DNA from: Pseudomonas sp.
GTDB taxonomy: Bacteria > Pseudomonadota > Gammaproteobacteria > Pseudomonadales > Pseudomonadaceae
Assembly: GCF_017744435.1 (NCBI RefSeq)
Contig: NZ_JAGIBG010000016.1
Span: forward strand, 34,607-98,606
Reading direction: 5' to 3'
DNA: 64,000 nt
The number at the start of each line of letters is the position of its first letter. Position 1 is the stretch's first letter. Below are positions 1-8,512 of this stretch, one piece after another. A model generated the notes under the pieces. That model had not been told where the DNA came from. It was given only the letters and a program-made list of their open reading frames with translations, and ran no database searches. The position numbers and the translations under genes were made by a program.

Positions 1-138
1 GGCCTGAGTGATAGCCTGCAGCGGCCTCTTCGCGGCTAAAGCCGCTCCCACAGGAATTTCACCAGGCTTGAAAGTGGTGCAGTTCCTGTGGGAGCGGCTT
101 TAGCCGCGAAGAGGCCGCTGCAGGCTATCACTCAGGCC
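1..138. repeat. Paired REP element, perfect 56-bp inverted repeat
   Basis: Positions 1-56 and 83-138 are exact reverse complements, separated by 26 bases. The inner part carries the Pseudomonas REP core (GTGGGAGCGGCTTTAGCCGC at 88-107). The right arm runs into the 3' end of the minus-strand GntR gene, including its stop codon at 132-134. The left arm may continue beyond the window start. Paired REPs of this kind can stabilise or terminate transcripts and bind gyrase or IHF in other bacteria; here that is inference. Confidence 0.9.
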
Positions 139-857
139 TTGCTGTCGAGCAGTCGCTGATAGCGCGACAGGCTCTCTTCGAGGTGCTTGCGCAGCGCCGT
201 GCGCGCACTGCCCACATCGCCCATGCTGATCGCCGACAGGATCGCCCCATGCTCGCGGCCGATCTTCTTGATATGGGCCTGGCGGTTCTTGCCGGTGACC
301 TGGCCATGCTTGAGGTTCAGGTCGAGGATGATGTCCGGCCCCAGCGCTTCAAGCAGTTGGGTGAAGTGCGGGTTGTTGGTGGCGCGGGCGATCGCCAGGT
401 GGAACTCGAAGTCGGCGCGGGCTTCTTCTTCCTGGCTGGCACCGTCGAGCGAGTTGAAGCGGTCGAACGCCTCGGTGATCGCCGCCATGCTGGCCGGGCT
501 GCGGCGCTCGGCGGCGCGGGCCACCGACTCGGTCTCGATCCCCAGGCGCAGTTCAAGGATCTGCGCTGCGGCACGCACGTCGTCGACCACGCTGTCGATG
601 GCGAAGCCGATGCGCTTGACGTCCTGCTCGACCACGAATACGCCGACGCCCTGGCGGGCGATCAGGCGCCCGCCCAGGCGCAGCGACGCCACCGCCTCGC
701 GGATCACCGGCCGGCTGACGTTGAACTCCTTGCACAGCTCCTGCTCGGACGGCAGCTTGTCGCCCGGGCCGTAGGTGCCGTTGTCGATCCGGCCGGACAG
801 CTCCTGGATCACGGTTTCCGCCAGATTGGCGCGGCGCGTGCCTAACGACGCATTCAT
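132..857 (-). CDS. GntR family (FadR/FCD) transcriptional regulator
   Basis: Predicted ligand-responsive DNA-binding repressor of 241 residues. A winged helix-turn-helix occupies roughly residues 12-78 (LPSEQELCKEF, then SRPVIREAV). An all-helical FCD domain follows at about 85-232, and its Asp and His residues in DFEFHLA, EHGAI and KHLEES suggest a bound metal. The ATG at 857 is chosen because AGGAG lies 10 bases upstream; in-frame Mets further out would add a non-conserved 39-residue tail. The gene is divergent from the liv-type importer starting at 1189, so it probably controls that operon and itself. Its final codons and stop lie inside a REP arm. The ligand cannot be read from sequence. 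Confidence 0.9.
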   Translation of the reverse strand: MNASLGTRRANLAETVIQELSGRIDNGTYGPGDKLPSEQELCKEFNVSRPVIREAVASLRLGGRLIARQGVGVFVVEQDVKRIGFAIDSVVDDVRAAAQILELRLGIETESVARAAERRSPASMAAITEAFDRFNSLDGASQEEEARADFEFHLAIARATNNPHFTQLLEALGPDIILDLNLKHGQVTGKNRQAHIKKIGREHGAILSAISMGDVGSARTALRKHLEESLSRYQRLLDSKA

Positions 858-974
858 AGAAGTGTTGCTCCTGAAACTGGTTGGCTCATCACGGTTGTTC
901 TCCGGCAGGTTGCGCGCAGCCCGAAAGCCCATGCGGCGGGATCCGTAGCCAACCAGCGGTGATGTTGTCGGCAT

Positions 975-988
975 ATGTTATCAAACAT
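975..988. promoter_or_regulatory. Candidate GntR operator
   Basis: The palindrome ATGTTATCAAACAT (5-bp arms, 4-bp centre) lies between the divergent gntR and liv genes, which is the expected place for an autoregulatory FCD-type operator. A second palindrome, CGACCTCGCAGGTCG, sits at 1024-1038. Which of them is bound is not known. Nothing else was recognised in the 331-bp gap apart from the promoter at 1078. Confidence 0.35.
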
Positions 989-1077
989 CTTACCGGGTGG
1001 CAGGGAGACCCCTTTTCTGTCGACGACCTCGCAGGTCGGCGGAACATTTTTTTACCGACTCCCGTAGCATACACCCA

Positions 1078-1105
1078 TTGACAGTTGCCTGCTGACTGTT
1101 ATCTT
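1078..1105 (+). promoter_or_regulatory. Putative sigma-70 promoter of the liv-type operon
   Basis: TTGACA at 1078-1083 is followed after 16 bases by TATCTT at 1100-1105, close to consensus for the housekeeping sigma factor and about 80 bases before the binding-protein start codon. Transcription would begin near 1112. Confidence 0.5.
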
Positions 1106-1188
1106 ACAAGTGCGATGGCGTTCCTGCCAATTCGCAGGCGGTAAGCACAGTGTTTCGAGGTTCGTCCAACTACGACTGGGAGCTGAGC

Positions 1189-2337
1189 ATGAATAAGAAT
1201 AACGGCGGGCGTACAGCCCTCGCCACCGCAGTAACCTTGCTGATGGCCATGGGGACGGCAAACGCAGCAGACAGTGAAGTGGTCAGGATCGGCTTCGCCG
1301 GCCCCTTGACCGGGCCTTCGGCGCACCAGGGACAGGACGTCGAGCATGGCATCCAGATTGCCGTGGAGGAGGCCAACCAGCAGCAGCTGAAGATTGGCGA
1401 CAAGGTCGCGCAATTCAAGCTGGTCTCCGAAGACGACGTCGCCGACCCGCGCACCGGCACCGCCGTCGCGCAACGCCTGGTGGACTCGAAAGTGGCCGTG
1501 GTGATCGGCCACTACAACTCCGGCACCAGCATCCCCGCCTCGAAGATCTACGCCGCGGCCGGCATTCCGCAGATCTCGCCCTCGGCCACCAACCCCACCT
1601 TGACCCAGCAGGGCATCCCCTCGGTGTTCCGCACCGTCAACGACGATGCCACCCTGGGCCGCTACGCCGGCAACTACCTGGTCAACCAGCTCAAGGCCCA
1701 GCGCATCGCCATCTTCGATGACCGCACCGCCTATGGCCAGGGCCTGGCCGATGAGGTGACCCGGGCGGTCAAGGCGGCGGGCGGCAACGTGGTGGTGCGC
1801 GAGTACACCAACGACAAGTCCACCGACTTCAACGCCATCCTCACCACGGCCAAGGCGCAGAAGGCCGATGCGGTGTTCTTCGCCGCCCTCGACTACCAGG
1901 CTGCGCCCATGGCCAAGCAGATGAAGAACCTGGGCCTGAAGGCGCGCTTCATGAATATCGGCAACCTGCCCAACGACTCGTTCCGGCAGATGGCCGGCAG
2001 CGCTGCCGAGGGCACCTACGCCTGGAACTACGGCACGCCGCTGCTCGACATGCCCAAGGGCGCAGCCTTCGAGCAGAAGCTCAAGGACAAGTTCGGCGTG
2101 GGTGTGGTGCAGTCTTCGCCCGCCGCCTACGACGCGACCTGGGCCGCGATCAATGCCATGGTCAAGGCCGGCTCGGATGACCCCAAGGTCTACCTGCCGG
2201 TGCTCAAGAGCCAGAGCTATGAGGGCGTCACCGGCACCATTGCCTTTGACGACAAGGGCAACCTGAAAAACCCAGCCGCCACCGTGTTCCAGTTTGCCGA
2301 CGGCGGCTGGAAGACCCTGTCGGTCGAGCGCGACTGA
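1189..2337 (+). CDS. ABC transporter substrate-binding protein, branched-chain amino acid (HAAT) type
   Basis: Periplasmic receptor of a LivK/LivJ-like importer, 382 residues. A signal peptide covers about residues 1-26 (positive MNKNNGGR, hydrophobic core, ANA before the mature ADSEVV). The mature part has the type I periplasmic-binding fold, beginning VVRIGFAGPLTGPSAHQG, and YAGNYLVNQL and FDDRTAYGQG are typical of the family. The start at 1189 is preferred to the GTG at 1150 because it gives a proper signal peptide and GGGAG lies just upstream. It is first of five co-directional genes, with livH 131 bases downstream. The substrate is uncertain: this family also carries amides, aromatic acids and other small acids. 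Confidence 0.92.
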   Translation: MNKNNGGRTALATAVTLLMAMGTANAADSEVVRIGFAGPLTGPSAHQGQDVEHGIQIAVEEANQQQLKIGDKVAQFKLVSEDDVADPRTGTAVAQRLVDSKVAVVIGHYNSGTSIPASKIYAAAGIPQISPSATNPTLTQQGIPSVFRTVNDDATLGRYAGNYLVNQLKAQRIAIFDDRTAYGQGLADEVTRAVKAAGGNVVVREYTNDKSTDFNAILTTAKAQKADAVFFAALDYQAAPMAKQMKNLGLKARFMNIGNLPNDSFRQMAGSAAEGTYAWNYGTPLLDMPKGAAFEQKLKDKFGVGVVQSSPAAYDATWAAINAMVKAGSDDPKVYLPVLKSQSYEGVTGTIAFDDKGNLKNPAATVFQFADGGWKTLSVERD

Positions 2338-2468
2338 GCGTCACCCCCCATAACAAGCAGGCGCAGCCTGCGACATAACAACAAGACTTTTCCCACCTGC
2401 CAGGCCTGTCGGCGCATGGCGCTGAGCCGCCGTGCGCCGACGACAACGCAGTTTCGAGGATTCAGCTC

Positions 2469-3407
2469 GTGGACGGTAACTTCGATATCTTGTTGCAACA
2501 GGTCCTCAACGGCCTGGTGCTGGGCAGCATCTACGCCCTGGTAGCCCTGGGCTACACCATGGTCTACGGCATCATCGGCCTGATCAACTTCGCCCACGGC
2601 GAGGTGGTGATGGTCGGCGCCATGGTCACCATTTCGGTACTCACCATGCTGGCCGGTGCCGGCTTCGCGCCGGGCATTCTCACCTTGCTGCTGGCGATCA
2701 TGGCGGCTGCGGTGGTCTGCATGCTGCTGGCCCAGGGCATGGAGAAGTACGCCTACCGGCCGCTGCGCAAGGCACCGCGGCTGACCCCGCTGATCCTTGC
2801 CATCGGCATCTCCATCGCCCTGCAGAACCTGGCGATGATGATCTGGGGGCGCGGCTACAAGACCTTCCCCGAAGTGGTCGAGGTGCAGCCGGTCGAGGTG
2901 TTCGGCGCGACCCTGACCAATGTGCAGGTGTCGATCATGCTGATCGCCGTGGTGATCATGTTCGGCCTCTGGCTGCTGGTCGACAAGACCCGCCTGGGCA
3001 AGGCCATGCGCGCCACCGCGCAGAACCAGGAAGTGGCCGGGCTGATGGGCATCAACATCAACCGGGTGATCTCCGTGACCTTCCTCATCGGCGCCAGCCT
3101 GGGTGCAGTCGCCGGGGTGATGCGCGCCATCAACTACGGCCAGGCCGACGCCTACATGGGCCTGCTACTGGGCCTCAAGGCCTTCTCGGCAGCGGTGCTC
3201 GGCGGCATCGGCAACCTGTTCGGGGCCATGGCCGGTGGCTTGCTGCTGGGGCTGATCGAGTCGTTGGCGGCCGGCTACACCGGGCAGCTCACCGGGGGCT
3301 TTCTCGGTGCCAACTACCAGGACATCTTCGCCTTTGCCGTGCTGATCCTGGTGCTCCTGTTCCGGCCTAACGGCCTGCTTGGCGAACGCCAGGCCGACCG
3401 GGCGTGA
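2469..3407 (+). CDS. livH: Branched-chain amino acid-type ABC transporter permease LivH
   Basis: Inner-membrane permease of the importer, 312 residues, with about eight hydrophobic segments spread through the protein. LVALGYTMVYGIIGLINFAHGE near the N terminus and the GLKAFSAAVLGGIGNLFGA block near residues 235-255 are typical of LivH. The GTG start at 2469 is supported by GAGGA at 2456-2460, 8 bases upstream. The stop codon lies 10 bases before livM, so the two are translated from one transcript. It pairs with LivM to form the transmembrane channel. Confidence 0.94.
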   Translation: MDGNFDILLQQVLNGLVLGSIYALVALGYTMVYGIIGLINFAHGEVVMVGAMVTISVLTMLAGAGFAPGILTLLLAIMAAAVVCMLLAQGMEKYAYRPLRKAPRLTPLILAIGISIALQNLAMMIWGRGYKTFPEVVEVQPVEVFGATLTNVQVSIMLIAVVIMFGLWLLVDKTRLGKAMRATAQNQEVAGLMGININRVISVTFLIGASLGAVAGVMRAINYGQADAYMGLLLGLKAFSAAVLGGIGNLFGAMAGGLLLGLIESLAAGYTGQLTGGFLGANYQDIFAFAVLILVLLFRPNGLLGERQADRA

Positions 3408-3417
3408 GGACGTTGCC

Positions 3418-4665
3418 ATGAAAAACCTCAAGAGCCAGTACCTGCTGTTGCTGCTCGGCTTCATCGCCTTGCCGTTCCTGGTCGATGCCATCCCGATGCT
3501 CGGCCCGACCTGGGTCCGCATCCTCGGTTTCGCCATGCTCTACGTGCTGTTGGCGCTGGGCCTGAACATCGTCATCGGTTATGCCGGCCTGCTCGACATG
3601 GGCTATATCGGCTTCTACGCCATCGGCGCCTACCTGTACGCCTTGCTGGCCTCACCGCACCTGAACCTGGCCGGCTTGGCCGGCGGCGTGATGGACTGGC
3701 CATTGTGGCTGATCATCCCGCTGGCCGCGGTGGCCGCAGCGATCTGCGGGGTGCTGATCGGTGCGCCGGTGCTCAAGCTGCGTGGCGACTACCTGGCCAT
3801 CGTCACCCTCGGCTTCGGCGAGATCATCCGCATCTTCATGAACAACCTCGACCAGCCGGTGAACCTCACCAACGGCCCCCAGGGCATCAGCAACATCGCC
3901 CCGCTGCATGTGGATGGCGGGCCCTGGATGCATGCGGTGGGTGAGGGTTTTGCGCCGCTACTGTCGCTGCAGCAGGGCTGGAGCCTGTTCGGCCTGCAGG
4001 TGTCGCCGGTAATCAACTACTACCTGTTCTTTCTGGCCATCGTGGTCCTCTGCATCGTTTTGTCCAAGCGCCTTGAAGTGTCGCGCATCGGCCGCGCCTG
4101 GATGGCCCTGCGCGAAGACGAAGTGGCCGCCGAAGCCATGGGCCTGAACAAGCGCAACCTGAAACTGCTGGCCTTTGCCATGGGGGCGACCTTTGGCGGT
4201 GTCTCGGGCGTGCTGTTTTCCAGCTACCAGGGCTTCGTCAGCCCCGAGTCGTTCACCCTGATGGAGTCGATCATGGTCCTGGCCATGGTGGTACTCGGCG
4301 GCATGGGCTCGATCCGTGGCGTGGTGCTGGGGGCGCTGATCCTGTCGGTGATGCCCGAGCTGTTCCGCGACCTGGTCAACTGGGTGCAGCCATGGGTGAT
4401 GGACAACGTCACCTTCGTCAGCCGCGACATCCTGCGCAACGTGCTGGATGCCTCGACCCTGCGCATGCTGGTGTTCGGCCTGGCGCTGATCCTGGTGATG
4501 CGTTTTCGCCCCGAGGGCCTGTGGCCGTCCGACCGCCGCCGCGCCGAGCTGCACGATGCCGACCCGGAGGCCGAGCCCATGGCCGCGGCACTTAGCACCG
4601 CCGTGCATGCGCCGGCCAGCGAGGCCTCCATCGAACTCCCGATCAAACAGGCGGACAAGGCATGA
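3418..4665 (+). CDS. livM: Branched-chain amino acid-type ABC transporter permease LivM
   Basis: Second permease subunit, 415 residues, with multiple membrane spans and the LivM hallmarks LALGLNIVIGYAGLLDMGYIGFY near residue 45 and GDYLAIVTLGFGEIIRI near residue 125. The ATG at 3418 follows GAGGA, which overlaps the livH stop. The C-terminal tail beyond about residue 370 is charged and Ala/Pro-rich (AELHDADPEAEPMAAAL) and probably cytoplasmic; it is longer than in many LivM proteins. The stop overlaps the livG start as ATGA, indicating translational coupling. Confidence 0.94.
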   Translation: MKNLKSQYLLLLLGFIALPFLVDAIPMLGPTWVRILGFAMLYVLLALGLNIVIGYAGLLDMGYIGFYAIGAYLYALLASPHLNLAGLAGGVMDWPLWLIIPLAAVAAAICGVLIGAPVLKLRGDYLAIVTLGFGEIIRIFMNNLDQPVNLTNGPQGISNIAPLHVDGGPWMHAVGEGFAPLLSLQQGWSLFGLQVSPVINYYLFFLAIVVLCIVLSKRLEVSRIGRAWMALREDEVAAEAMGLNKRNLKLLAFAMGATFGGVSGVLFSSYQGFVSPESFTLMESIMVLAMVVLGGMGSIRGVVLGALILSVMPELFRDLVNWVQPWVMDNVTFVSRDILRNVLDASTLRMLVFGLALILVMRFRPEGLWPSDRRRAELHDADPEAEPMAAALSTAVHAPASEASIELPIKQADKA

Positions 4666-5435
4666 GCGAAATCCTTCTTGAGCTGCATCAGGTCAGCAAG
4701 TTCTTCGGCGGCCTGCAGGCCCTGCACAACATCGACCTGAGCATTCGCCGTGGTGAGATCCGCGGCCTGCTGGGCCCCAACGGCGCCGGCAAGACCACCT
4801 TGTTCAACGTGCTCACCGGCTTGTACCGGGCCGAGCAGGGGCGGGTGATGTTCGATGGCCAGCCGCTGCGCATCAGCAAGCCGCACAAGGTGGTGGAGGC
4901 CGGTATTTCCCGCACCTTCCAGAACATCCGCCTGTTCCACAACATGACCGCGCTGGAGAACGTGATGATCGGCCGCCATGTGCGTACCCGCAGCGGCGTG
5001 TTCGGCGCCATCCTGCGGACCCCGGCCTGCGTGCGCGAGGAGCGCGAAATCCGCCAGGCGGCGCGGTACTGGCTGAATTATGTCGGGGTTGCCCACCTCG
5101 CTGGTGAGCTGGCCAAGAACCTGTCGTACGGTGACCAGCGTCGCCTGGAAATTGCCCGCGCGCTGGCCACCGAACCCAAGCTGATCGCGCTCGACGAGCC
5201 GGCCGCAGGCATGAACGCGGCGGAAACCGAAGGCCTGCGCCAGCTCATGTGCAAGATGCAGGCGGACGGCAAGACGGTGCTGCTGATCGAGCACGATGTG
5301 AAGCTGGTGATGGGTTTGTGCGATCACATCACCGTGCTGGAATTCGGCCGCAAGATCGCCGACGGCCTGCCGGCCGATGTGCGCAAGGACCCACGGGTGA
5401 TCGAGGCTTACCTCGGCGCGGAGGCAGTGGCATGA
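4662..5435 (+). CDS. livG: ABC transporter ATP-binding protein LivG
   Basis: Cytoplasmic ATPase subunit, 257 residues. Walker A is GPNGAGKT at residues 38-45, the signature region reads LSYGDQRRLEIARAL, Walker B is LIALDEP followed by AAGMNAAE, and the switch His is in LIEHDVKLV. LSYGDQ in place of LSGGQ is normal for LivG. It overlaps livM upstream and livF downstream by 4 bases each (ATGA), so subunit stoichiometry is likely kept by coupled translation. Confidence 0.95.
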   Translation: MSEILLELHQVSKFFGGLQALHNIDLSIRRGEIRGLLGPNGAGKTTLFNVLTGLYRAEQGRVMFDGQPLRISKPHKVVEAGISRTFQNIRLFHNMTALENVMIGRHVRTRSGVFGAILRTPACVREEREIRQAARYWLNYVGVAHLAGELAKNLSYGDQRRLEIARALATEPKLIALDEPAAGMNAAETEGLRQLMCKMQADGKTVLLIEHDVKLVMGLCDHITVLEFGRKIADGLPADVRKDPRVIEAYLGAEAVA

Positions 5436-6148
5436 AGACCCTTCTGCAAGTGAATCAACTCAAGGTGTCCTACGGCGCCATCCAGGCGATCAAGGGTATC
5501 GACCTGAACGTCGGCGAGGGTGAAATGGTGGCGCTGATCGGTGCCAACGGCGCGGGCAAGACCACCACCCTCAAGACCCTGGCCGGGCTGCTCAAGCCCA
5601 GCGCCGGGCAGATCACCTTCGATGGCAAGGCGCACGCGGCGATCAAGGGCCATGACCTGATTCGCGAAGGCCTGGCCCTGGTGCCGGAAGGGCGGGGCAT
5701 TTTCCCCAAGCTGACGGTGCACGAGAACCTTGAGATGGGCGCGTTTTCCCGGTGCGATGGCAAGGACGCGATCGGCGCCGATATCGAGCGCATGTACGGC
5801 ATTTTCCCGCGTCTCAAGGAGCGCGCCTTCCAGTTGGCCGGGACGATGTCTGGCGGCGAGCAACAGATGCTGGCGATTTCCCGGGCGCTGATGGGGCGGC
5901 CCAAGCTGCTGCTGCTCGACGAGCCGTCGATGGGGCTGGCCCCGATCATCGTGCAGAAGATCTTCGAGACCATCGTCGAGGTGGTCAGGGGCGGGGTGAC
6001 GCTGCTGTTGGTGGAGCAGAACGCGCGGCTGGCCTTGCAGACCTGCGACCGCGCCTATGTGATCGATGGCGGGCGGATCAGCCTGGAAGGCTGTGCGAAA
6101 ACCTTGCTGCACGATGACCAGGTGAAGAAGGCCTACCTCGGCGATTGA
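5432..6148 (+). CDS. livF: ABC transporter ATP-binding protein LivF
   Basis: Second ATPase of the importer, 238 residues. Walker A is GANGAGKT at residues 37-44, the signature MSGGEQQMLAISRAL, Walker B LLLLDEPSMGL, and the switch region LLVEQNARLAL. The ATG at 5432 overlaps the livG stop and matches the family N terminus (LLQVNQLKVSYGAIQAIKG), so longer in-frame starts are rejected. It is the last gene of the operon. A GC-rich hairpin at 6155-6173 and a paired REP follow it. Confidence 0.95.
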   Translation: MKTLLQVNQLKVSYGAIQAIKGIDLNVGEGEMVALIGANGAGKTTTLKTLAGLLKPSAGQITFDGKAHAAIKGHDLIREGLALVPEGRGIFPKLTVHENLEMGAFSRCDGKDAIGADIERMYGIFPRLKERAFQLAGTMSGGEQQMLAISRALMGRPKLLLLDEPSMGLAPIIVQKIFETIVEVVRGGVTLLLVEQNARLALQTCDRAYVIDGGRISLEGCAKTLLHDDQVKKAYLGD

Positions 6149-6154
6149 CCCATG

Positions 6155-6173
6155 CCCCGGTGTCTGGCCGGGG
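6155..6173 (+). terminator. Weak hairpin after livF
   Basis: CCCCGG (6155-6160) and CCGGGG (6168-6173) form a stem with a 7-base loop six bases after the livF stop. There is no uridine run, so it would be an imperfect terminator or mRNA 3' stabiliser, possibly acting with the REP pair 35 bases further on. Confidence 0.3.
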
Positions 6174-6208
6174 GCTCTGATAAAAGACAAGAAGACTTGC
6201 ACATGCTG

Positions 6209-6309
6209 CACCGGCCTCTTCGCGGGCACGCCCGCTCCCACAGGATAACCACAGGCCTCAGTTCAACGGGGTACTTGTGGGAGCGGGCGTGCCCGCGAAG
6301 AGGCCGGTG
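6209..6309. repeat. Paired REP element, perfect 34-bp arms
   Basis: 6209-6242 and 6276-6309 are exact reverse complements separated by 33 bases. Both carry the GTGGGAGCGGGCGTGCCCGC version of the Pseudomonas REP core. The pair fills the gap between the liv operon and the gabP-like gene. Confidence 0.88.
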
Positions 6310-6341
6310 AGTCTGACCCAAGTCTCTCGAAGGCTCAAACG

Positions 6342-7745
6342 ATGTCGCTGCAACCGAACAAGCAAGCTGCACTGCAACACGGCCTGACCTCACGCCAGGT
6401 CTCCATGATCTCCATCGCTGGCATCATCGGTGCCGGGCTGTTCATCGGCTCGTCCAAGGCCATCGCCTCGGCCGGCCCGGCGATCCTCATCTCCTACGCA
6501 ATGACCGGGCTGCTGGTGCTGCTGGTCATGCGCATGCTCGGCGAAATGGCCGTGGCCAACCCCAACAGCGGTTCGTTCTCCACCTACGCCGCCGAAGCCA
6601 TCGGGCCGTGGGCGGGTTTTACCATCGGCTGGCTGTACTGGTGGTTCTGGGTGCTGATCATTCCGGTCGAAGCCATTGCCGGGGCAGAAATCCTGCATGC
6701 CTGGATCCCGGCGGTGCCGTCCTGGGCATTCGCTTTCGTGATCATGGCCGTGCTGGCGGCGAGCAACCTGGTCAGTGTGAAGCACTTCGGTGAATTCGAG
6801 TTCTGGTTCGCCCTGGTCAAGGTGATCGCCATCCTGGCCTTTATCGTCATCGGTGGCATGGCGGTGTTCGGCGCCTGGCCACGGGCCGAGGTCTCCGGGG
6901 TGGCCCAGCTGTGGGCCAACGGCGGCTTCGTGCCCAATGGCTGGGGCGCAGTGCTGGGCGGCGTGCTGATCACCATCTTCTCGTTCTTTGGCGCCGAGAT
7001 CGTCACCATCGCCGCCGACGAAACCGCCAACCCCCAGGCGAAGATCCGCCGCGCCACCAACCTGGTGGTGTACCGCATCGCCATCTTCTACCTGGCGTCC
7101 ATTTTCCTCGTGGTAGCGCTGGTGCCATGGAACGACCCGCAGTTGCTGGCGGTCGGCTCGTTCCAGCGGGTATTGGAGGTGCTTGACGTGCCGGGCGCCA
7201 AGCTGGTGGTCGATGGCGTGGTGCTGGTGGCGGTCACCAGCTGCATGAACTCGGGCCTGTATACGGCATCGCGCATGCTGCATTCGCTGGGTGCACGGGG
7301 TGAAGCGCTGGCCATTACCGGCAAGGTCAGCGGTAATGGTGTGCCGGTGGTGGCGGTGCTGATGTCGACGTTGGCGGGGTTTGCCGGTTGCCTGGTCAAC
7401 TATGTGTTCCCGGGCAAGGTCTTCGACTTCCTGCTGTCTACCACGGGCGCGATTGCCTTGATCGTGTACCTGGTGATTGCCATTTCGCAGCTGCGCTTGC
7501 GTGCTCGCGCCGAGCGCGAGGGTCAACGCCTGGAGCTGAAGATGTGGTTGTTCCCCTGGCTGACCTGGCTGGTGATCGGCGCCATCGCCCTGGTGCTGGG
7601 CTACATGCTGTTCAGCGATGCCTACCGTTACGAAGTGCTGATGACCGCCGGGGTGACGCTGTTCATCCTGCTGGTGTGCGTGAGCCGCCGCTGGCTGGGT
7701 TCAGGCCGCATACAGCGCGATGGCCGCCAGTTCGATTACACATAA
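6342..7745 (+). CDS. gabP: Amino acid permease, GABA permease (GabP)-like
   Basis: Inner-membrane amino acid/proton symporter of the APC superfamily (AAT family), 467 residues, about 12 membrane spans. The N-terminal SIAGIIGAGLFIGS loop is the conserved unwound substrate site of TM1. GSFSTYAAEAIGPWAGFTIG, WLYWWFWVLIIPVEA, GEFEFWFALVKVIAILAF and TSCMNSGLYTASRML closely follow Escherichia coli GabP as I recall it. Substrate is therefore probably 4-aminobutyrate or a related omega-amino acid, but pseudomonads carry several paralogues and no gabDT genes adjoin it. Its last 45 bases overlap the end of the convergent DUF202 gene. Confidence 0.82.
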   Translation: MSLQPNKQAALQHGLTSRQVSMISIAGIIGAGLFIGSSKAIASAGPAILISYAMTGLLVLLVMRMLGEMAVANPNSGSFSTYAAEAIGPWAGFTIGWLYWWFWVLIIPVEAIAGAEILHAWIPAVPSWAFAFVIMAVLAASNLVSVKHFGEFEFWFALVKVIAILAFIVIGGMAVFGAWPRAEVSGVAQLWANGGFVPNGWGAVLGGVLITIFSFFGAEIVTIAADETANPQAKIRRATNLVVYRIAIFYLASIFLVVALVPWNDPQLLAVGSFQRVLEVLDVPGAKLVVDGVVLVAVTSCMNSGLYTASRMLHSLGARGEALAITGKVSGNGVPVVAVLMSTLAGFAGCLVNYVFPGKVFDFLLSTTGAIALIVYLVIAISQLRLRARAEREGQRLELKMWLFPWLTWLVIGAIALVLGYMLFSDAYRYEVLMTAGVTLFILLVCVSRRWLGSGRIQRDGRQFDYT

Positions 7746-8036
7746 CACGGTGACGCCAAGGGCAAGCAGCAGGTGTTCGGTGACACCGGACACCACGCCC
7801 TCGTCGTGCAGGCCGCGCACCAGGTGGTGATAACGCCGCCTCAGGCGCAGCCAGGTGGCGCCGGCCAGTAGCAGGCAGAGCACTGCGGGCAGCGCCGCAA
7901 ACCAATGGTGGTGGGGCACCCAGCGCAAGTACATGCAACAGCACACGACCAGCGCCAGAATGGTCCGTCGCCATGCCAGCAAGGTGCGCTCCGGCTGCAG
8001 GCCGTCATCGGCGTGGGCCAGTTGCGGGTCAGGCAT
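7701..8036 (-). CDS. DUF202 family small membrane protein
   Basis: Predicted 111-residue membrane protein of unknown function. The DUF202 hallmark LQPERTLLAWRRTILALVV sits near the N terminus, then hydrophobic segments around residues 35-55 and 88-108 joined by an Arg-rich loop (LRLRRRYHHLVRG). The start ATG at 8036 overlaps the stop of the upstream DUF202 gene by 6 bases, implying coupling. The 3' end overlaps the convergent permease gene by 45 bases. Confidence 0.75.
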   Translation of the reverse strand: MPDPQLAHADDGLQPERTLLAWRRTILALVVCCCMYLRWVPHHHWFAALPAVLCLLLAGATWLRLRRRYHHLVRGLHDEGVVSGVTEHLLLALGVTVLCVIELAAIALYAA

Positions 8037-8415
8037 GGAAGAACACCGCATAGGCAAAGAACACCATCACCAGCGACACGCCAATCGACAGCGCCGGGGC
8101 GATCAGCGGGAACGGCAGCGGGCGCTTCTGGCGCATGGCCCGTTCCACATTGAGCCAACGGACGAAGGCTGGCAGGCTCAGCAGCAGCGCCAGGCTGATC
8201 AACGCCAGCGCCAGCAGGCGGCGGGTGCCGGCGCTGAAGATCTCGGCGGTGAACATGTCCACGGCGATGCCGCTGGCCAGCAGCGCTAGCGCGGTCCTGA
8301 TCCAGGCCAGGAAGGTGCGCTCGTTGGCCAGGGTGAAGCGTGGGTCCGGCTCCTGGCCGTCGGCGAGGAGTTTGCTGGCCAGCCAGCCGCGTGAGGGCTC
8401 GGTGTTCTTGTTCAA
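8029..8415 (-). CDS. YidH-like DUF202 membrane protein
   Basis: 128-residue inner-membrane protein. RFTLANERTFLAWIRTALALLASGIAV is the conserved DUF202 N-terminal block, followed by two further hydrophobic helices (about 68-88 and 105-126). The start is TTG at 8415, supported by AGGAGG 10 bases upstream; no ATG or GTG fits better. Tandem DUF202 pairs like this are common in pseudomonads (compare YidG/YidH), but the biochemical role is not established. Confidence 0.8.
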   Translation of the reverse strand: MNKNTEPSRGWLASKLLADGQEPDPRFTLANERTFLAWIRTALALLASGIAVDMFTAEIFSAGTRRLLALALISLALLLSLPAFVRWLNVERAMRQKRPLPFPLIAPALSIGVSLVMVFFAYAVFFHA

Positions 8416-8512
8416 GGGCAGTCGTCCTCCTCGGGTAAGGTCGGTGGGCAGTCGGCTGGCTCAGTGTGAGTGGCAAACCCTGCCAATGTCCATGGTTCGC
8501 CACTCACTGGCG

